Of a stretch of DNA of 35,135 nucleotides, positions 18,077 through 26,987 are shown one piece after another. Within the stretch, counting starts at the first letter, position 1, and each line of letters begins with the position of its first letter. The translations under genes were made by a program, and so were the position numbers. This DNA comes from Verrucomicrobiota bacterium (GTDB taxonomy: Bacteria; Verrucomicrobiota; Kiritimatiellia; Kiritimatiellales; Pontiellaceae). The notes beneath the pieces were generated by a model, which had not been told where the DNA came from, made no database searches, and saw only the letters and a program-made list of their open reading frames with translations. The DNA is taken from NCBI GenBank assembly GCA_024279685.1, contig JAJRRI010000140.1:1-35135 (forward strand), written 5' to 3'.

Positions 18077-18296
18077 ATGATTTCTCTCTCGGTTTATGTG
18101 AGAGCGCAAGCTACGGCGTTGTGGGTGAATTATCAAGTACAATGCAAATTCTGTACTTCCCTTACTAAAGGAACGGGGTTCGTGGTCGGCATCGGTCGTC
18201 GTTCTTCCCCGTGTAATCTACTGCAAAGATTTGACGGACAGAAGGCTTGGCCATAGCGTGTCCACACGAATATAAATTGCTCTTAAGGAGACCTCT

Positions 18297-18866
18297 ATGA
18301 AACAGATCTATATGACTACTTTACTCGGAACCCTCTTATTAGCGGCGGGCTGTACAACATCGTCTCAAGTGCAGGAATTGATCGATACCTCCTATAAAGA
18401 TTCACTTGCAAAAAGTGCGGAGCACGATTCTTCGATCGATGTTCTCAAGAAATCGTCCATGACCACTTTGCAGCAGAATGAAGAACAAGCCGCCTCTTTA
18501 GTATCCTTGCAAAAACAAGTGGACGAGGCCATGGCCAAGCTGAAAACCATGCAAGGGAATACAGAAGCGGCGAAAGTAATGAGTGCCGCGAATACAGTGC
18601 AGGTGGCCGAATTGGACGAATCTATTCAGGTCAATAAGGTAACCATTACCGAAACCGGGGAAAAGATGGCCTCCATCGATACGCTTTTTGAGGGTGTTAT
18701 GATTGGGCATTATGAGAAGATCGCCGAGAGCGCGAAGAATGCGATTTCCGCTTTGCAGGCCGATGATGTGTCCGCCACCAACGAGGGGCCCGCTGGGTTG
18801 GCTGAGCCGATCGAAATTGTTGCGCCGGATACTTCTGCTCCAACGAATGCAGCACCCAACGAGTAG
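18297..18866 (+). CDS. Coiled-coil lipoprotein
   Basis: AAGGAG RBS, lipobox LLAAGC, coiled-coil-like body. Confidence 0.75.
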   Translation: MKQIYMTTLLGTLLLAAGCTTSSQVQELIDTSYKDSLAKSAEHDSSIDVLKKSSMTTLQQNEEQAASLVSLQKQVDEAMAKLKTMQGNTEAAKVMSAANTVQVAELDESIQVNKVTITETGEKMASIDTLFEGVMIGHYEKIAESAKNAISALQADDVSATNEGPAGLAEPIEIVAPDTSAPTNAAPNE

Positions 18867-18873
18867 CGGCGGT

Positions 18874-19482
18874 ATGGAACAGCAGCGCATCTCCCATATT
18901 GAACGTAAGACCAAGGAAACGCAGATTGACTTGACGTTGAATCTCGACGGCCAAGCCAACTATGAAATTTCGACGGGAGTTCCCTTTTTCAACCACATGC
19001 TCGATCTACTTGCCAAGCATGCGTTATTTGATCTTACCATCAAAGCGTCTGGCGACATCGATGTCGACTATCACCATCTGGTCGAGGATGTCGGGATCGT
19101 ACTGGGTGAGGCTTTCAACAAGGCGCTCGGAGACCGCAAAGGCATCAACCGCTACGGGTTTTGGGTGCTACCGATGGATGAGGCACAGGCGCAGGCGGAT
19201 GTCTGCCTTGATCTCGGAGGCCGGCCTTCTTTCGTCTATACGATGGAGCACGACCAAAAATATATCCGCGACTTCGATGGCATCATCATCAAGCACTTTT
19301 GGCGTTCGTTTTGCGACTCCGCCAAGATGAACCTGCACATTGAACTTAAATTTGGTGAAGACCTGCACCACTGCATCGAAGCCATCTTCAAGGCCACCGC
19401 CCGCGCCCTGCGCATGGCGTGCGCCGCCGACCCTCGGGCACTCGACCTGATCCCGTCGAGCAAAGGCCAGATCGGCGTATAA
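18874..19482 (+). CDS. hisB: Imidazoleglycerol-phosphate dehydratase
   Basis: RKTKETQIDLTLNLDGQANYEISTGVPFFNHMLDLLAKHALFDLTIKASGDIDVDYHHLVEDVGIVLGEAF. True start is probably the ATG at 18874, not 18703. Confidence 0.96.
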   Translation: MEQQRISHIERKTKETQIDLTLNLDGQANYEISTGVPFFNHMLDLLAKHALFDLTIKASGDIDVDYHHLVEDVGIVLGEAFNKALGDRKGINRYGFWVLPMDEAQAQADVCLDLGGRPSFVYTMEHDQKYIRDFDGIIIKHFWRSFCDSAKMNLHIELKFGEDLHHCIEAIFKATARALRMACAADPRALDLIPSSKGQIGV

Positions 19483-19573
19483 ACGGCCATGGAATTTTAT
19501 TTCCAAACGTAGGACCTCGGACGTCTCGATTGCGGCGTTGAATTGGATTCAGGCCTGTATGATGGGTGCTAAA

Positions 19574-19788
19574 TACCATCCTCTCGGAAAGTTTGTCCGG
19601 CTGCTTAAAAAAGAATGAGTACGATAGCGAGGTATCAACCCGCCAAATGAGAGAGGGTGGTAAACTGTAAATTAAAGTGAAGGGGTATGCAGTTAACTCA
19701 ACCGACCGCAATATATAGGGGTGGCCGATGAAGAATTAGCACCCTAAGACAACATGTGGTAGATGGTTGAACAAAGTGCATACCCCTT
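19574..19788. other. Structured intergenic element: candidate ncRNA/5' leader or MITE-like remnant
   Basis: Stem 19574-19585/19651-19662 (12 bp, one G-U). 12-bp perfect inverted repeat AAGGGGTATGCA/TGCATACCCCTT (19680-19691/19777-19788), extended by TCAACC/GGTTGA (19698-19703/19765-19770), with inner hairpin 19716-19723/19740-19746. Confidence 0.45.
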
Positions 19789-19850
19789 TTAAAGTGTTCC
19801 TTAATTTTGAATCGGTACGTAGTGTTTCATGAAAAACAAAGAGGAGAGGG

Positions 19851-20087
19851 ATGATGGATAAGCAAAAAGTATTAGGCATTGTTAATATGGTGGCCCCCAT
19901 TTTAGTTTCAGTAGGCGCGATTAACTGGGGACTGATCGGACTATTTGAATACAACTTTATTGAGGAGGTCTTCTCCGATGGAGGCTCTGCACTCCATACA
20001 TCGACCCTGGCAAAAATTATATATATCCTGATCGGTGCTTCCGCAATTTACACCCTAGGCTTGATTCCGAGGCTGATGAAGAAGTAG
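19851..20087 (+). CDS. DUF378 family small membrane protein
   Basis: GIVNMVAPILVSVGAINWGLIGLFEYNFIEEVF...LAKIIYILIGASAIYTLGLI. Confidence 0.85.
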   Translation: MMDKQKVLGIVNMVAPILVSVGAINWGLIGLFEYNFIEEVFSDGGSALHTSTLAKIIYILIGASAIYTLGLIPRLMKK

Positions 20088-20111
20088 CCAATACTCTTGA
20101 AATCCAGTATG

Positions 20112-20138
20112 ACGCCGCCCCTTTCAGGCGGCGTTTTT
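20112..20138 (+). terminator. Rho-independent terminator
   Basis: ACGCCGCC-cctttca-GGCGGCGT-TTTT. Confidence 0.85.
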
Positions 20139-20277
20139 GATGCCGAGATGAGGCCTTTTAATTTGCAGTCTGCCTTCTGGCTGAGGTTCGTTTTATGAAG
20201 CTCAAAAATGAGGCACTGAACTTGCTACAATTGGAGCGCATAGTTTTGTGTGAATGTAGAGATGGAGGAAGAATACA

Positions 20278-20847
20278 ATGATTCCCGATTGGCTTAGTTT
20301 AATTGATGTGGCATTCGTTACGGCGGCTTTTCTATTTGCCATGGGCGGGTTCCGGCAGGGATTTGCGGGGCAGGTTGCGCACGTCATCACCTTTTTGGTG
20401 TTGGGAGTGGCTCTGTTCTTTGCCTACCCCGCTCTTTTCAGTTATTTCGGGCGGGTGTTCCGAAACTTATCTGAAACCTATATGATGTGGCTTATTTTAG
20501 CGGGGCTATTTGTTCTGGCGGTTGTTTTTTATACCCTCTTGAACAAGCTGCTCGCAAATGTGCTCAAGACGCAAATTGCGGATCGAGCGGATCGGGCTTA
20601 TGGATTTACCTTAGGGTTTATCCGTGGCGTGTTCGTCGCTTTGTTTGCGATGACTTTTCTTGTGATTTTGGGGCCGGTCAAGTTTTACGACAGCTTTCGT
20701 GTAAAATCGCAGGTGGGTAAGGTGGTTTGCTATGAAATGGTTCCACGCATTCAGCCTCACCTAACGCGAGGGGTGCTGGAAGAGCGCGTTAACAAACTGC
20801 GCGAGGCTCTGATTTATCAGGAAGAGGCTGGTGCGCTGGAATTCTGA
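20278..20847 (+). CDS. CvpA family membrane protein
   Basis: SLIDVAFVTAAFLFAMGGFRQGFAGQVAHVI...ADRADRAYGFTLGFIRGVFVALF. Confidence 0.8.
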   Translation: MIPDWLSLIDVAFVTAAFLFAMGGFRQGFAGQVAHVITFLVLGVALFFAYPALFSYFGRVFRNLSETYMMWLILAGLFVLAVVFYTLLNKLLANVLKTQIADRADRAYGFTLGFIRGVFVALFAMTFLVILGPVKFYDSFRVKSQVGKVVCYEMVPRIQPHLTRGVLEERVNKLREALIYQEEAGALEF

Positions 20848-20871
20848 TCGAAAATCGGAGGTGTGACCGCC

Positions 20872-21162
20872 TCAACCTTCGGCGCGGTCTTTTTTCGCGA
20901 GCATCCTTAGAAAAAACAGCTGCGTGTCATACTTGGTCATGACGACGAGCGAGAGGGTGGCGAGGAAGAGGGAGAGAATACTTAGGAGGGGGAGTCCGGC
21001 AAGCCCAGTTGCAAAGACACAGAAAAATCCCACAAGGAATAGAACTAGATAGACGTTCCTCCGCAACCGCGCGGCGCGGATGAGCTTGTTGCGGAGTGTT
21101 ACATCGAAGGCGTCGTGTAGAAATTGATCCGTATTTAATTCTCCAAACTCTCGTAGGTTCAT
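20872..21162 (-). CDS. Small membrane protein of unknown function
   Basis: Two hydrophobic segments. Start ATG at 21162 with a GGAGCTC-like upstream sequence. Confidence 0.55.
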   Translation of the reverse strand: MNLREFGELNTDQFLHDAFDVTLRNKLIRAARLRRNVYLVLFLVGFFCVFATGLAGLPLLSILSLFLATLSLVVMTKYDTQLFFLRMLAKKDRAEG

Positions 21163-21287
21163 GTGAGCTCCTGTTCACTTTTTCTAGACCAAGGTTAAAG
21201 ACTGTGTGCAGGAAAGCAACCCCGCGCCATGAAATTTTGAGCGGGAAATGTTGAGGGAGGGGGAGTCGATGGGGTATTCCTTTTTGC

Positions 21288-23111
21288 ATGGCCATGATCC
21301 CGAAAGATACCATCGAAGAAATCCGCGCCCGCTGCAATGTGGTGGAGGTGGTCGGAGCCTATCTGCCTCAATTGCGCCGCCGGGGATCAACGTTCAAATG
21401 TAACTGCCCGTTCCATCAAGAAAAAACGCCGTCGTTCACCGTGAACGAAACCCGTCAAATATTCCATTGCTTCGGCTGCGGCGCGGGGGGCGATGTTTTT
21501 CGCTTTGTCATGGAATACGAAAAGGTCGATTTTGTGACGGCCGTTAAAATTCTAGCTGAGCGCGCCCGCGTTGAGATCATTTATGAAGGCGGCCAACCGG
21601 AAAGAAGTGGCGATAAAGATGCGCTCTATAAGATCCATCGCGAAGCCGCGGCATTCTATCATCGACTGCTCGTCGAAGGCACCGAGGGAGCCGAGGCGCG
21701 CCGCTACCTCGAAGAGCGCGACCTGCCCATGGATTTGCTCAAAGAATTTCAGGTCGGCTTCGCACCCAATGAATGGGACGGCCTCATGAAGCGTGCGCTG
21801 AAAAAAGGGTATACCGCCGAGCAGCTCGAAGCCGCAGGCCTCGTGGTTCCTTCTGAGCGGAGCGGGAAGAAAAGTCACTATGACCGCTTTCGCAACCGCG
21901 TCATGTTCCCGATCTGCGACCCGATGGGACGGGTGATCGGGTTTAGTGGCCGCATTATGAACCAAGCGGAAAAAGGGGCAAAATATGTGAATAGCCCTGA
22001 AACGCTCCTTTTTCGTAAAAATCAAGTGCTGTTCGCCTTTGATAAAGCCCGCAAACCGATTGTCGAGTCCCGCCAAGCCATCGTGGTGGAAGGGCAGATC
22101 GATGCCATCCGCTGTCATCAGGCCGGATTGAGCAATGTGGTCGCCTCGCAAGGTACGGCGCTCACCGAAAACCACGCCCGGCTCATCAAGCGCTACGCCG
22201 ACGAAGTCGTCCTCGTCCTCGATGCCGATGCCGCTGGTATCAAAGCCGCGCTCGCCTCGTCCGAACTCTTCATTGCCGCCGAGCTCAGCGTTCGCGTCGT
22301 CACTCTCCCCGAAAAAGAGGACCCCGACTCGCTCATCAAAAACAGGGGTTCCGAGGCCTTAACCCTCTTGGTGAAGGAAGCCCCTGCCGCCCTCGATTTT
22401 TTGATCGACTGTCTGGGTCGGCAGGAAGATCTGAGCACCGAGGCCGGACGTATGCGTATCGTTAAGGCCGTACTTAACCTCATCCGCCATTGTCCTTCGG
22501 CCGCGCGCCGCGATCCAATGATCCACCGAGCGGCTGATCTATTGCATATCTCTCCACAAGCGCTCGGCCAGGACCTGCTCCGTGAGCAGCGCAATCAACG
22601 GCCTGCACCGCGCCGTATCGAAGAGGACTCTACCGCACCTACACCCGCCAAGGTTTATCCCAAGGAGGAGGTGAGTCTGCTTGAGCTGCTCGTTCACCAT
22701 TACCCCGACGTCCAGCCGCTCGTTCGCGACTACTTGCCTGCCCGCTACCTTTCCGATCCCATCTGTCGTGAACTGGTTGAGCTACTGATGGTGGATCTTC
22801 CTGAGGCCCTGACCGAGGGGTTTCAGGATTTTGACGAGGCCTCGCAAAAGGTGATCAGTCGAGTTCAGGTGGAGGAATCGCGCACGATCGATGCCGAAAC
22901 CGAGCCGGTTGAGTTGGCGCAGCACTATGTCGTCTTGTTTTGGAAACGCCAGCTTGAGCACGAACAGGGCGCTCTATCGCAACGAACTGATCTTTCCAAC
23001 GAAGAGCGCTTCAGGGAAAATACCCGAGTTCGGCACGATCTCCATGCGCTCTCTAATGGGTGGGAGAGTGCCCTTCCCATGCTCGAAGCCCGATTGAATG
23101 CCGAACCTTGA
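21288..23111 (+). CDS. dnaG: DNA primase
   Basis: CHC2 zinc finger CNCPFHQEKTPSFTVNETRQIFHCFGCGAGGDVFRFV; TOPRIM VVEGQIDAIRCHQAGLSNVVASQGTALT...LVLDADAAG. Confidence 0.97.
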   Translation: MAMIPKDTIEEIRARCNVVEVVGAYLPQLRRRGSTFKCNCPFHQEKTPSFTVNETRQIFHCFGCGAGGDVFRFVMEYEKVDFVTAVKILAERARVEIIYEGGQPERSGDKDALYKIHREAAAFYHRLLVEGTEGAEARRYLEERDLPMDLLKEFQVGFAPNEWDGLMKRALKKGYTAEQLEAAGLVVPSERSGKKSHYDRFRNRVMFPICDPMGRVIGFSGRIMNQAEKGAKYVNSPETLLFRKNQVLFAFDKARKPIVESRQAIVVEGQIDAIRCHQAGLSNVVASQGTALTENHARLIKRYADEVVLVLDADAAGIKAALASSELFIAAELSVRVVTLPEKEDPDSLIKNRGSEALTLLVKEAPAALDFLIDCLGRQEDLSTEAGRMRIVKAVLNLIRHCPSAARRDPMIHRAADLLHISPQALGQDLLREQRNQRPAPRRIEEDSTAPTPAKVYPKEEVSLLELLVHHYPDVQPLVRDYLPARYLSDPICRELVELLMVDLPEALTEGFQDFDEASQKVISRVQVEESRTIDAETEPVELAQHYVVLFWKRQLEHEQGALSQRTDLSNEERFRENTRVRHDLHALSNGWESALPMLEARLNAEP

Positions 23112-23474
23112 TTTGGCGAGATTCCACTTATCTGCTTCCCGTGAAATAGGGCTTCATCGGTTCTGTTACCGATTGCCTTGACCTGTAAATCCGATGTTTA
23201 GCCTGACCTGCATGAGATCCTAGGACGTTCTAAAATCGACCAGGAATAAAAAATAGAGGGCGTCGGTGAATAATCAGGTAAATAGATTTGACCTCGATGA
23301 AGACCCACGTTAAATATCTCCGTCCTCGTACAGGAAGGGGTATTCCTGTCTGCGTTAGTCATTAAATAGCAACAGGTAGAGAAATATACTTTACCGGCTT
23401 GTAAAGACCTATGATAGGCAAAATATCCCCACTAATTTTTTTTTGAATAGGGCGATATATCATGGGCTTATATT

Positions 23475-23496
23475 CATTTCTTATTAATGAGAAATG
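23475..23496. promoter_or_regulatory. Near-perfect 22-bp palindrome, possible operator
   Basis: CATTTCTTATT|AATGAGAAATG; 11-bp arms with one mismatch. Confidence 0.3.
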
Positions 23497-23668
23497 GACG
23501 AGTGAAGGGTCGATCTGTTCGGGGTGCACCTGGGTTTACGAGGGATTTAGGTCAGCATTGGATTAGTTAAAAAAAATCCGTATGCGGCCAGTGAACATGA
23601 GGGTGCAGGGAATGAATCCTCGGAAGCTCTAATTGTATAAAACTGAAAGAATGACAGAATTTAAGGGT

Positions 23669-23683
23669 TGGCTTGGAACATGC
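23669..23683 (+). promoter_or_regulatory. Sigma54-like -24/-12 candidate upstream of the Ig-repeat gene
   Basis: TGGCTTGGAACATGC has canonical GG-to-GC spacing and lies ~105 bp upstream of the likely start at 23789. Confidence 0.35.
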
Positions 23684-23788
23684 TATTTATTCCAACCCGT
23701 GCGAATGCTTCGATTCGGGGCCGGTGATCGGTGGGCGAGGCAACTCTTGGGGCGGGAGCGCATGCAACTTGAATTCAGGAAAGAAGTG

Positions 23789-25447
23789 ATGAGAAAATAT
23801 ATTAACCATAGGAGAAAAGCTGGAGTCCTGTCTTCCGCGCTGATGGCCCTGGCTTTAGCCGCGGCAAGTGTGGCTATGGCCGCTCCGCCGCCCCCTGCCG
23901 GTCCGCCCACACCGATCTTGACTGGTCTGGCCATTTCAGGACCTTCAGAAGTTGATATGGGGTCACCCGCCTCGTTTTCCTGCGTTGGGATCTATTCCGA
24001 CGGGTCTAGTAGCGCGTTGAATCCAGTTTGGGGCGTAGACACGTCCGATGCCGCTATATCGAGTTCCGGCCTACTAACGGTAGCCAATATTTCCTCCGAC
24101 CGAAGTGCCTCTGTACGGGCAGATTACGCTGGGTTTACCGCCACACTGAATATCACCCTTGTATATATTGCGCCGGTGTTAACCGGGATCACAATTAACG
24201 GCGCTTCGGTGATTAATGAGGAAACTTCGGTGCAGTATAGTTGCCTAGCCACCTATTCAGATGGTTCCAGCGGGCTCGTTTTTCCGGCATGGGGTGAAAA
24301 TTCCCCGAGCACAACCATCAGCGCCTCAGGATTACTGAGTGCTGGGGCGATCTCTTCCGACCAAAATGTGACGCTTACTGCAAGTTATGGTGGGAAAAGC
24401 GATACGCACGCCGTAGTCGTCAAGTATGTCCCTCCGGCGGTGCTAAGCCTTGTAATTTTAGGGCCATCGAACATGAATGAAGGGACCCTCGCTCAGTTTG
24501 TTTGTAGGGCGACCTATGCGGATGGTTCGACTGCGGTGGTGACTCCAGTTTGGGGTGAAAACTCTTCTAGTACGATCATCAGTTCGATGGGATGGTTACG
24601 GGCAGGTGATCTTTTGAGAGATCAGAGTGTAGTCGTTTCGGCCAGTTTTGGTGGAAAATTTGATACGCATGCGGTGATCATCAAGTATATTCCACCGACG
24701 CTAAGCGGCATCGTGATTTCGGGGCCGACACGAGTTAACGAGGAGACGTCGGCACAGTATGTCTGTACGGCACACTATTCGGATGGAACAAGCGCGTCCG
24801 TTTCAGCAAGCTGGAGCGAAAACTCTCTCTTTACCTCCTTGAGCGCCTCCGGTGTACTGACGGCCGGAAACGTGGAATCCGATCAAACGGTAACGATTAC
24901 AGTAAATTTTGAAGGAAAGAGCGATACGCTTTCGGTTGTAGTGGCTCACGTCGCCCCTCCTGTAACGCTAACGACTCTCACCCTTGCTGGGCCGAGTATC
25001 GTGGAAGAAAATAGCACGGCCCACTACGTCTGTACGGCGTATTATTCCGACGGAAGCCAGAAGGTGGTCGCCGCCACATGGAGTGAGAACTCAGCTTTTG
25101 CTTCGATGAACGGATTTGGAATTCTCGATGTCAAAAATGTAGCCGCCGACGAAACCGTCACTGTAACAGCGAGCTTTGAGGGGAAAATTGGAGCGTTATT
25201 GGTTGCCATACAGGCTATCGGTGATCAAGTCATTTTCCCGTTAACTGGATTTGAGGGAAAAATAGTTTCCGCTGAGCTTTGGGACGAGACGGCCCAGGAA
25301 ATGACGGATTTGGGTCAGGACACTTCGCCGAAGGAACTGGTGATCGAGAACGTGAACCCTGGCCAGTGGTATTGGTTGGGTGTGCGTGAGTTCGACGAAG
25401 CATCGGGCGAATGGACGTTGGTATATGGCGGTTGGATGATCCTGTAG
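23789..25447 (+). CDS. Secreted protein with five tandem Ig-like (Big-type) repeats and a C-terminal WDE...WYWxG domain
   Basis: Start MRKYINHRRKAGVLSSALMALALAAASVAMAA preceded by an AGGAAAG RBS. Five ~86-aa repeats (ISGPS...E..SAQYVCTAxYSDGSS...W.ENS...IS.SGLL.AG...SDQ.VT..ASF.GK.DT). The upstream ORF extension to 23633 is probably 5' UTR. Confidence 0.85.
   Translation: MRKYINHRRKAGVLSSALMALALAAASVAMAAPPPPAGPPTPILTGLAISGPSEVDMGSPASFSCVGIYSDGSSSALNPVWGVDTSDAAISSSGLLTVANISSDRSASVRADYAGFTATLNITLVYIAPVLTGITINGASVINEETSVQYSCLATYSDGSSGLVFPAWGENSPSTTISASGLLSAGAISSDQNVTLTASYGGKSDTHAVVVKYVPPAVLSLVILGPSNMNEGTLAQFVCRATYADGSTAVVTPVWGENSSSTIISSMGWLRAGDLLRDQSVVVSASFGGKFDTHAVIIKYIPPTLSGIVISGPTRVNEETSAQYVCTAHYSDGTSASVSASWSENSLFTSLSASGVLTAGNVESDQTVTITVNFEGKSDTLSVVVAHVAPPVTLTTLTLAGPSIVEENSTAHYVCTAYYSDGSQKVVAATWSENSAFASMNGFGILDVKNVAADETVTVTASFEGKIGALLVAIQAIGDQVIFPLTGFEGKIVSAELWDETAQEMTDLGQDTSPKELVIENVNPGQWYWLGVREFDEASGEWTLVYGGWMIL
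23912..25220 (+). repeat. Five tandem ~258-bp coding repeats (Ig-like modules)
   Basis: Five aligned modules, each with an (F/Y)xC...Y(S/A)DGS motif, identified by reading the translation. The nucleotide sequence has diverged. Confidence 0.85.
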
Positions 25448-25472
25448 GTTTTTATTTAAAGTGAGGTGTGAA

Positions 25473-25769
25473 ATGAAAAAAGTATTATGTGCATTACTGA
25501 TTGGTATGGTGACGGTTAATTCCTTTTCAGGGCAGATTGGACTTCCTGAAGAAAGGATCGCGCTGCCGGCAGTTCAGGGCGATTATCTGATCTGTATTTG
25601 GGATGAAACAACGGGGGCTTGGCTCGGAGAATTCGAGGCCTACGACCACACGGGTTCATATGGATTTCAGCTTCCTGCATGGGAAGAGTGGTATTGGATT
25701 GGTCTTTGGGATGTGGCCCGCCAGGAATATGTATTTGAAAAGTGGATCGGGCACTTTATAACGGATTAA
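25473..25769 (+). CDS. Small secreted protein consisting mainly of the WDE...WYWxG domain
   Basis: Signal peptide MKKVLCALLIGMVTVNSFSG, then YLICIWDETTGAWLGEF...EEWYWIGLWDVARQEYVFEKWIGHFITD, similar to the C-terminus of the preceding protein. Confidence 0.75.
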   Translation: MKKVLCALLIGMVTVNSFSGQIGLPEERIALPAVQGDYLICIWDETTGAWLGEFEAYDHTGSYGFQLPAWEEWYWIGLWDVARQEYVFEKWIGHFITD

Positions 25770-25783
25770 CGGGAGTTGATGAC

Positions 25784-26224
25784 ATGAACTCAACGCAGTC
25801 TATTTGCGCAATGCTGGCGATTGCCCTGACTTCAGGGTGTGCATCCACCCACAATATGAACGGCCCGCGCGGTCCAAAAATTGTGGGGTCGGGCTATTCA
25901 ACAGAATCGGGGCAATATGCGGAAATTGGGGTGGAGTTTTCATCGGTCGGTGATTTCTTTTCGATCGTTTCCCCCAAACGGTGGAAGTCGCCCATGACGA
26001 CTGGCGGTACGCTTTCATGGCTTAATCCGGCAGCATGGAGCGATGATGCCGGTCGTACCGGCCGCATTTTGATTGGCCAAGCGGTGATCGTGGGCGGCGT
26101 AGCCGTTGCGGCTACTGCAGGAGGAGGTGGAAGTTCCGGTGATTCAGTAAGCAGTCCTGTCGGCGGGCCTTCGGCTCCTCCGCCTCCGCCTCCGCCTCCG
26201 GGGGGTGGCCCTGGGGGGCCTTAA
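25784..26224 (+). CDS. Lipoprotein with polyproline C-terminal tail
   Basis: MNSTQSICAMLAIALTSGCAS lipobox; C-terminus GGPSAPPPPPPPPGGGPGGP. Confidence 0.7.
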   Translation: MNSTQSICAMLAIALTSGCASTHNMNGPRGPKIVGSGYSTESGQYAEIGVEFSSVGDFFSIVSPKRWKSPMTTGGTLSWLNPAAWSDDAGRTGRILIGQAVIVGGVAVAATAGGGGSSGDSVSSPVGGPSAPPPPPPPPGGGPGGP

Positions 26225-26289
26225 TATTTTTCGTTTTTTGCACTGAAAAGGAAGAGCTTGCTTTGCAAGGGCTTGATCCTTTAAAAAAG

Positions 26290-26316
26290 CAGCCCCACTT
26301 AAATTGGGGCTGTTTT
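26290..26316 (+). terminator. Rho-independent terminator
   Basis: CAGCCCCA-cttaaat-TGGGGCTG-TTTT. Confidence 0.8.
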
Positions 26317-26342
26317 GTACGTAACAAGGTAAGGAGTTATTC

Positions 26343-26987
26343 ATGTTGCACAGGTTTTTTCAGGGCATTTTTAGGTTGGCGATTTGTGGAGGTGCACTTT
26401 TAGTGGGGTGCACAACCTCACATCACGGGTTTTTAGAAAACGATGAGCCTCAAGCCGCCCTTTCCAGTAAACTTTCTCCCGGCGATACGATCGAAGTTTC
26501 GATTGAGGTAGGTGGAAACATGGAGGTGGTCTCTCATGTGGCACAGATCAATCCACAGGGTGTGGTGATCCTTCCGCTGGTGGGCGATGTGAAAATTTCT
26601 GGGAGTACGCTGGAAGCGGCGCGGCAGATCATTGCTCAAACCTATGGAACCTATTATGTACATCCCCCCTTGGTCATGCTTTCATTAACGACGAGCTCGG
26701 AGGACGGAGGATGGGGGGCCGTGACCGTGATGGGGCGCGTTGTTCGTCCGGGGCGGGTTCCGCTGCGCAACCAGCAGGGCATGAATCTTACCGAGGTTAT
26801 TCAGCAAGTCGGTGGTTTTGCAGTCAGTGCAAAGAAGAGCGGAATACAAGTGTCGCGAACGGATAAAACGGGGGATAAGAAGAGAGTGTCGGTTAATTAT
26901 GATGCGATCGGAAAGGGAGGCGACGCCTCGGCCGATATTAAATTGATTGCTGGGGATATTGTTTATGTTCCAGAGCGGATATTCTAG
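26343..26987 (+). CDS. Polysaccharide export protein (Wza-like, Poly_export/SLBB), lipoprotein
   Basis: Lipobox ALLVGC; KLSPGDTIEVSIEVGGNMEVVSHVAQINPQGVVILPLVGDVKISGSTLEAARQIIAQTYGTYYVHPPLVML; VTVMGRVVRPGRVPLRNQQGMNLTEVIQQVGGF; C-terminal IAGDIVYVPERIF. Confidence 0.92.
   Translation: MLHRFFQGIFRLAICGGALLVGCTTSHHGFLENDEPQAALSSKLSPGDTIEVSIEVGGNMEVVSHVAQINPQGVVILPLVGDVKISGSTLEAARQIIAQTYGTYYVHPPLVMLSLTTSSEDGGWGAVTVMGRVVRPGRVPLRNQQGMNLTEVIQQVGGFAVSAKKSGIQVSRTDKTGDKKRVSVNYDAIGKGGDASADIKLIAGDIVYVPERIF

Noticed and set aside
18703-18873. N-terminal extension of hisB in the ORF track
   Set aside because: Overlaps the preceding lipoprotein CDS and has no similarity to the HisB N-terminus; the ATG at 18874 fits.
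21552-22175. 207-aa minus-strand ORF within dnaG
   Set aside because: Antisense shadow of conserved primase coding sequence.
23633-23788. 52-aa N-terminal extension of the Ig-repeat protein
   Set aside because: Would bury the signal peptide behind a soluble segment; the ATG at 23789 has an RBS and a proper signal sequence.
23112-23788. Possible c-di-GMP (GEMM) riboswitch upstream of the Ig-repeat gene
   Set aside because: Hairpins are present, but I could not find the conserved GEMM core; only generic structure is supported.
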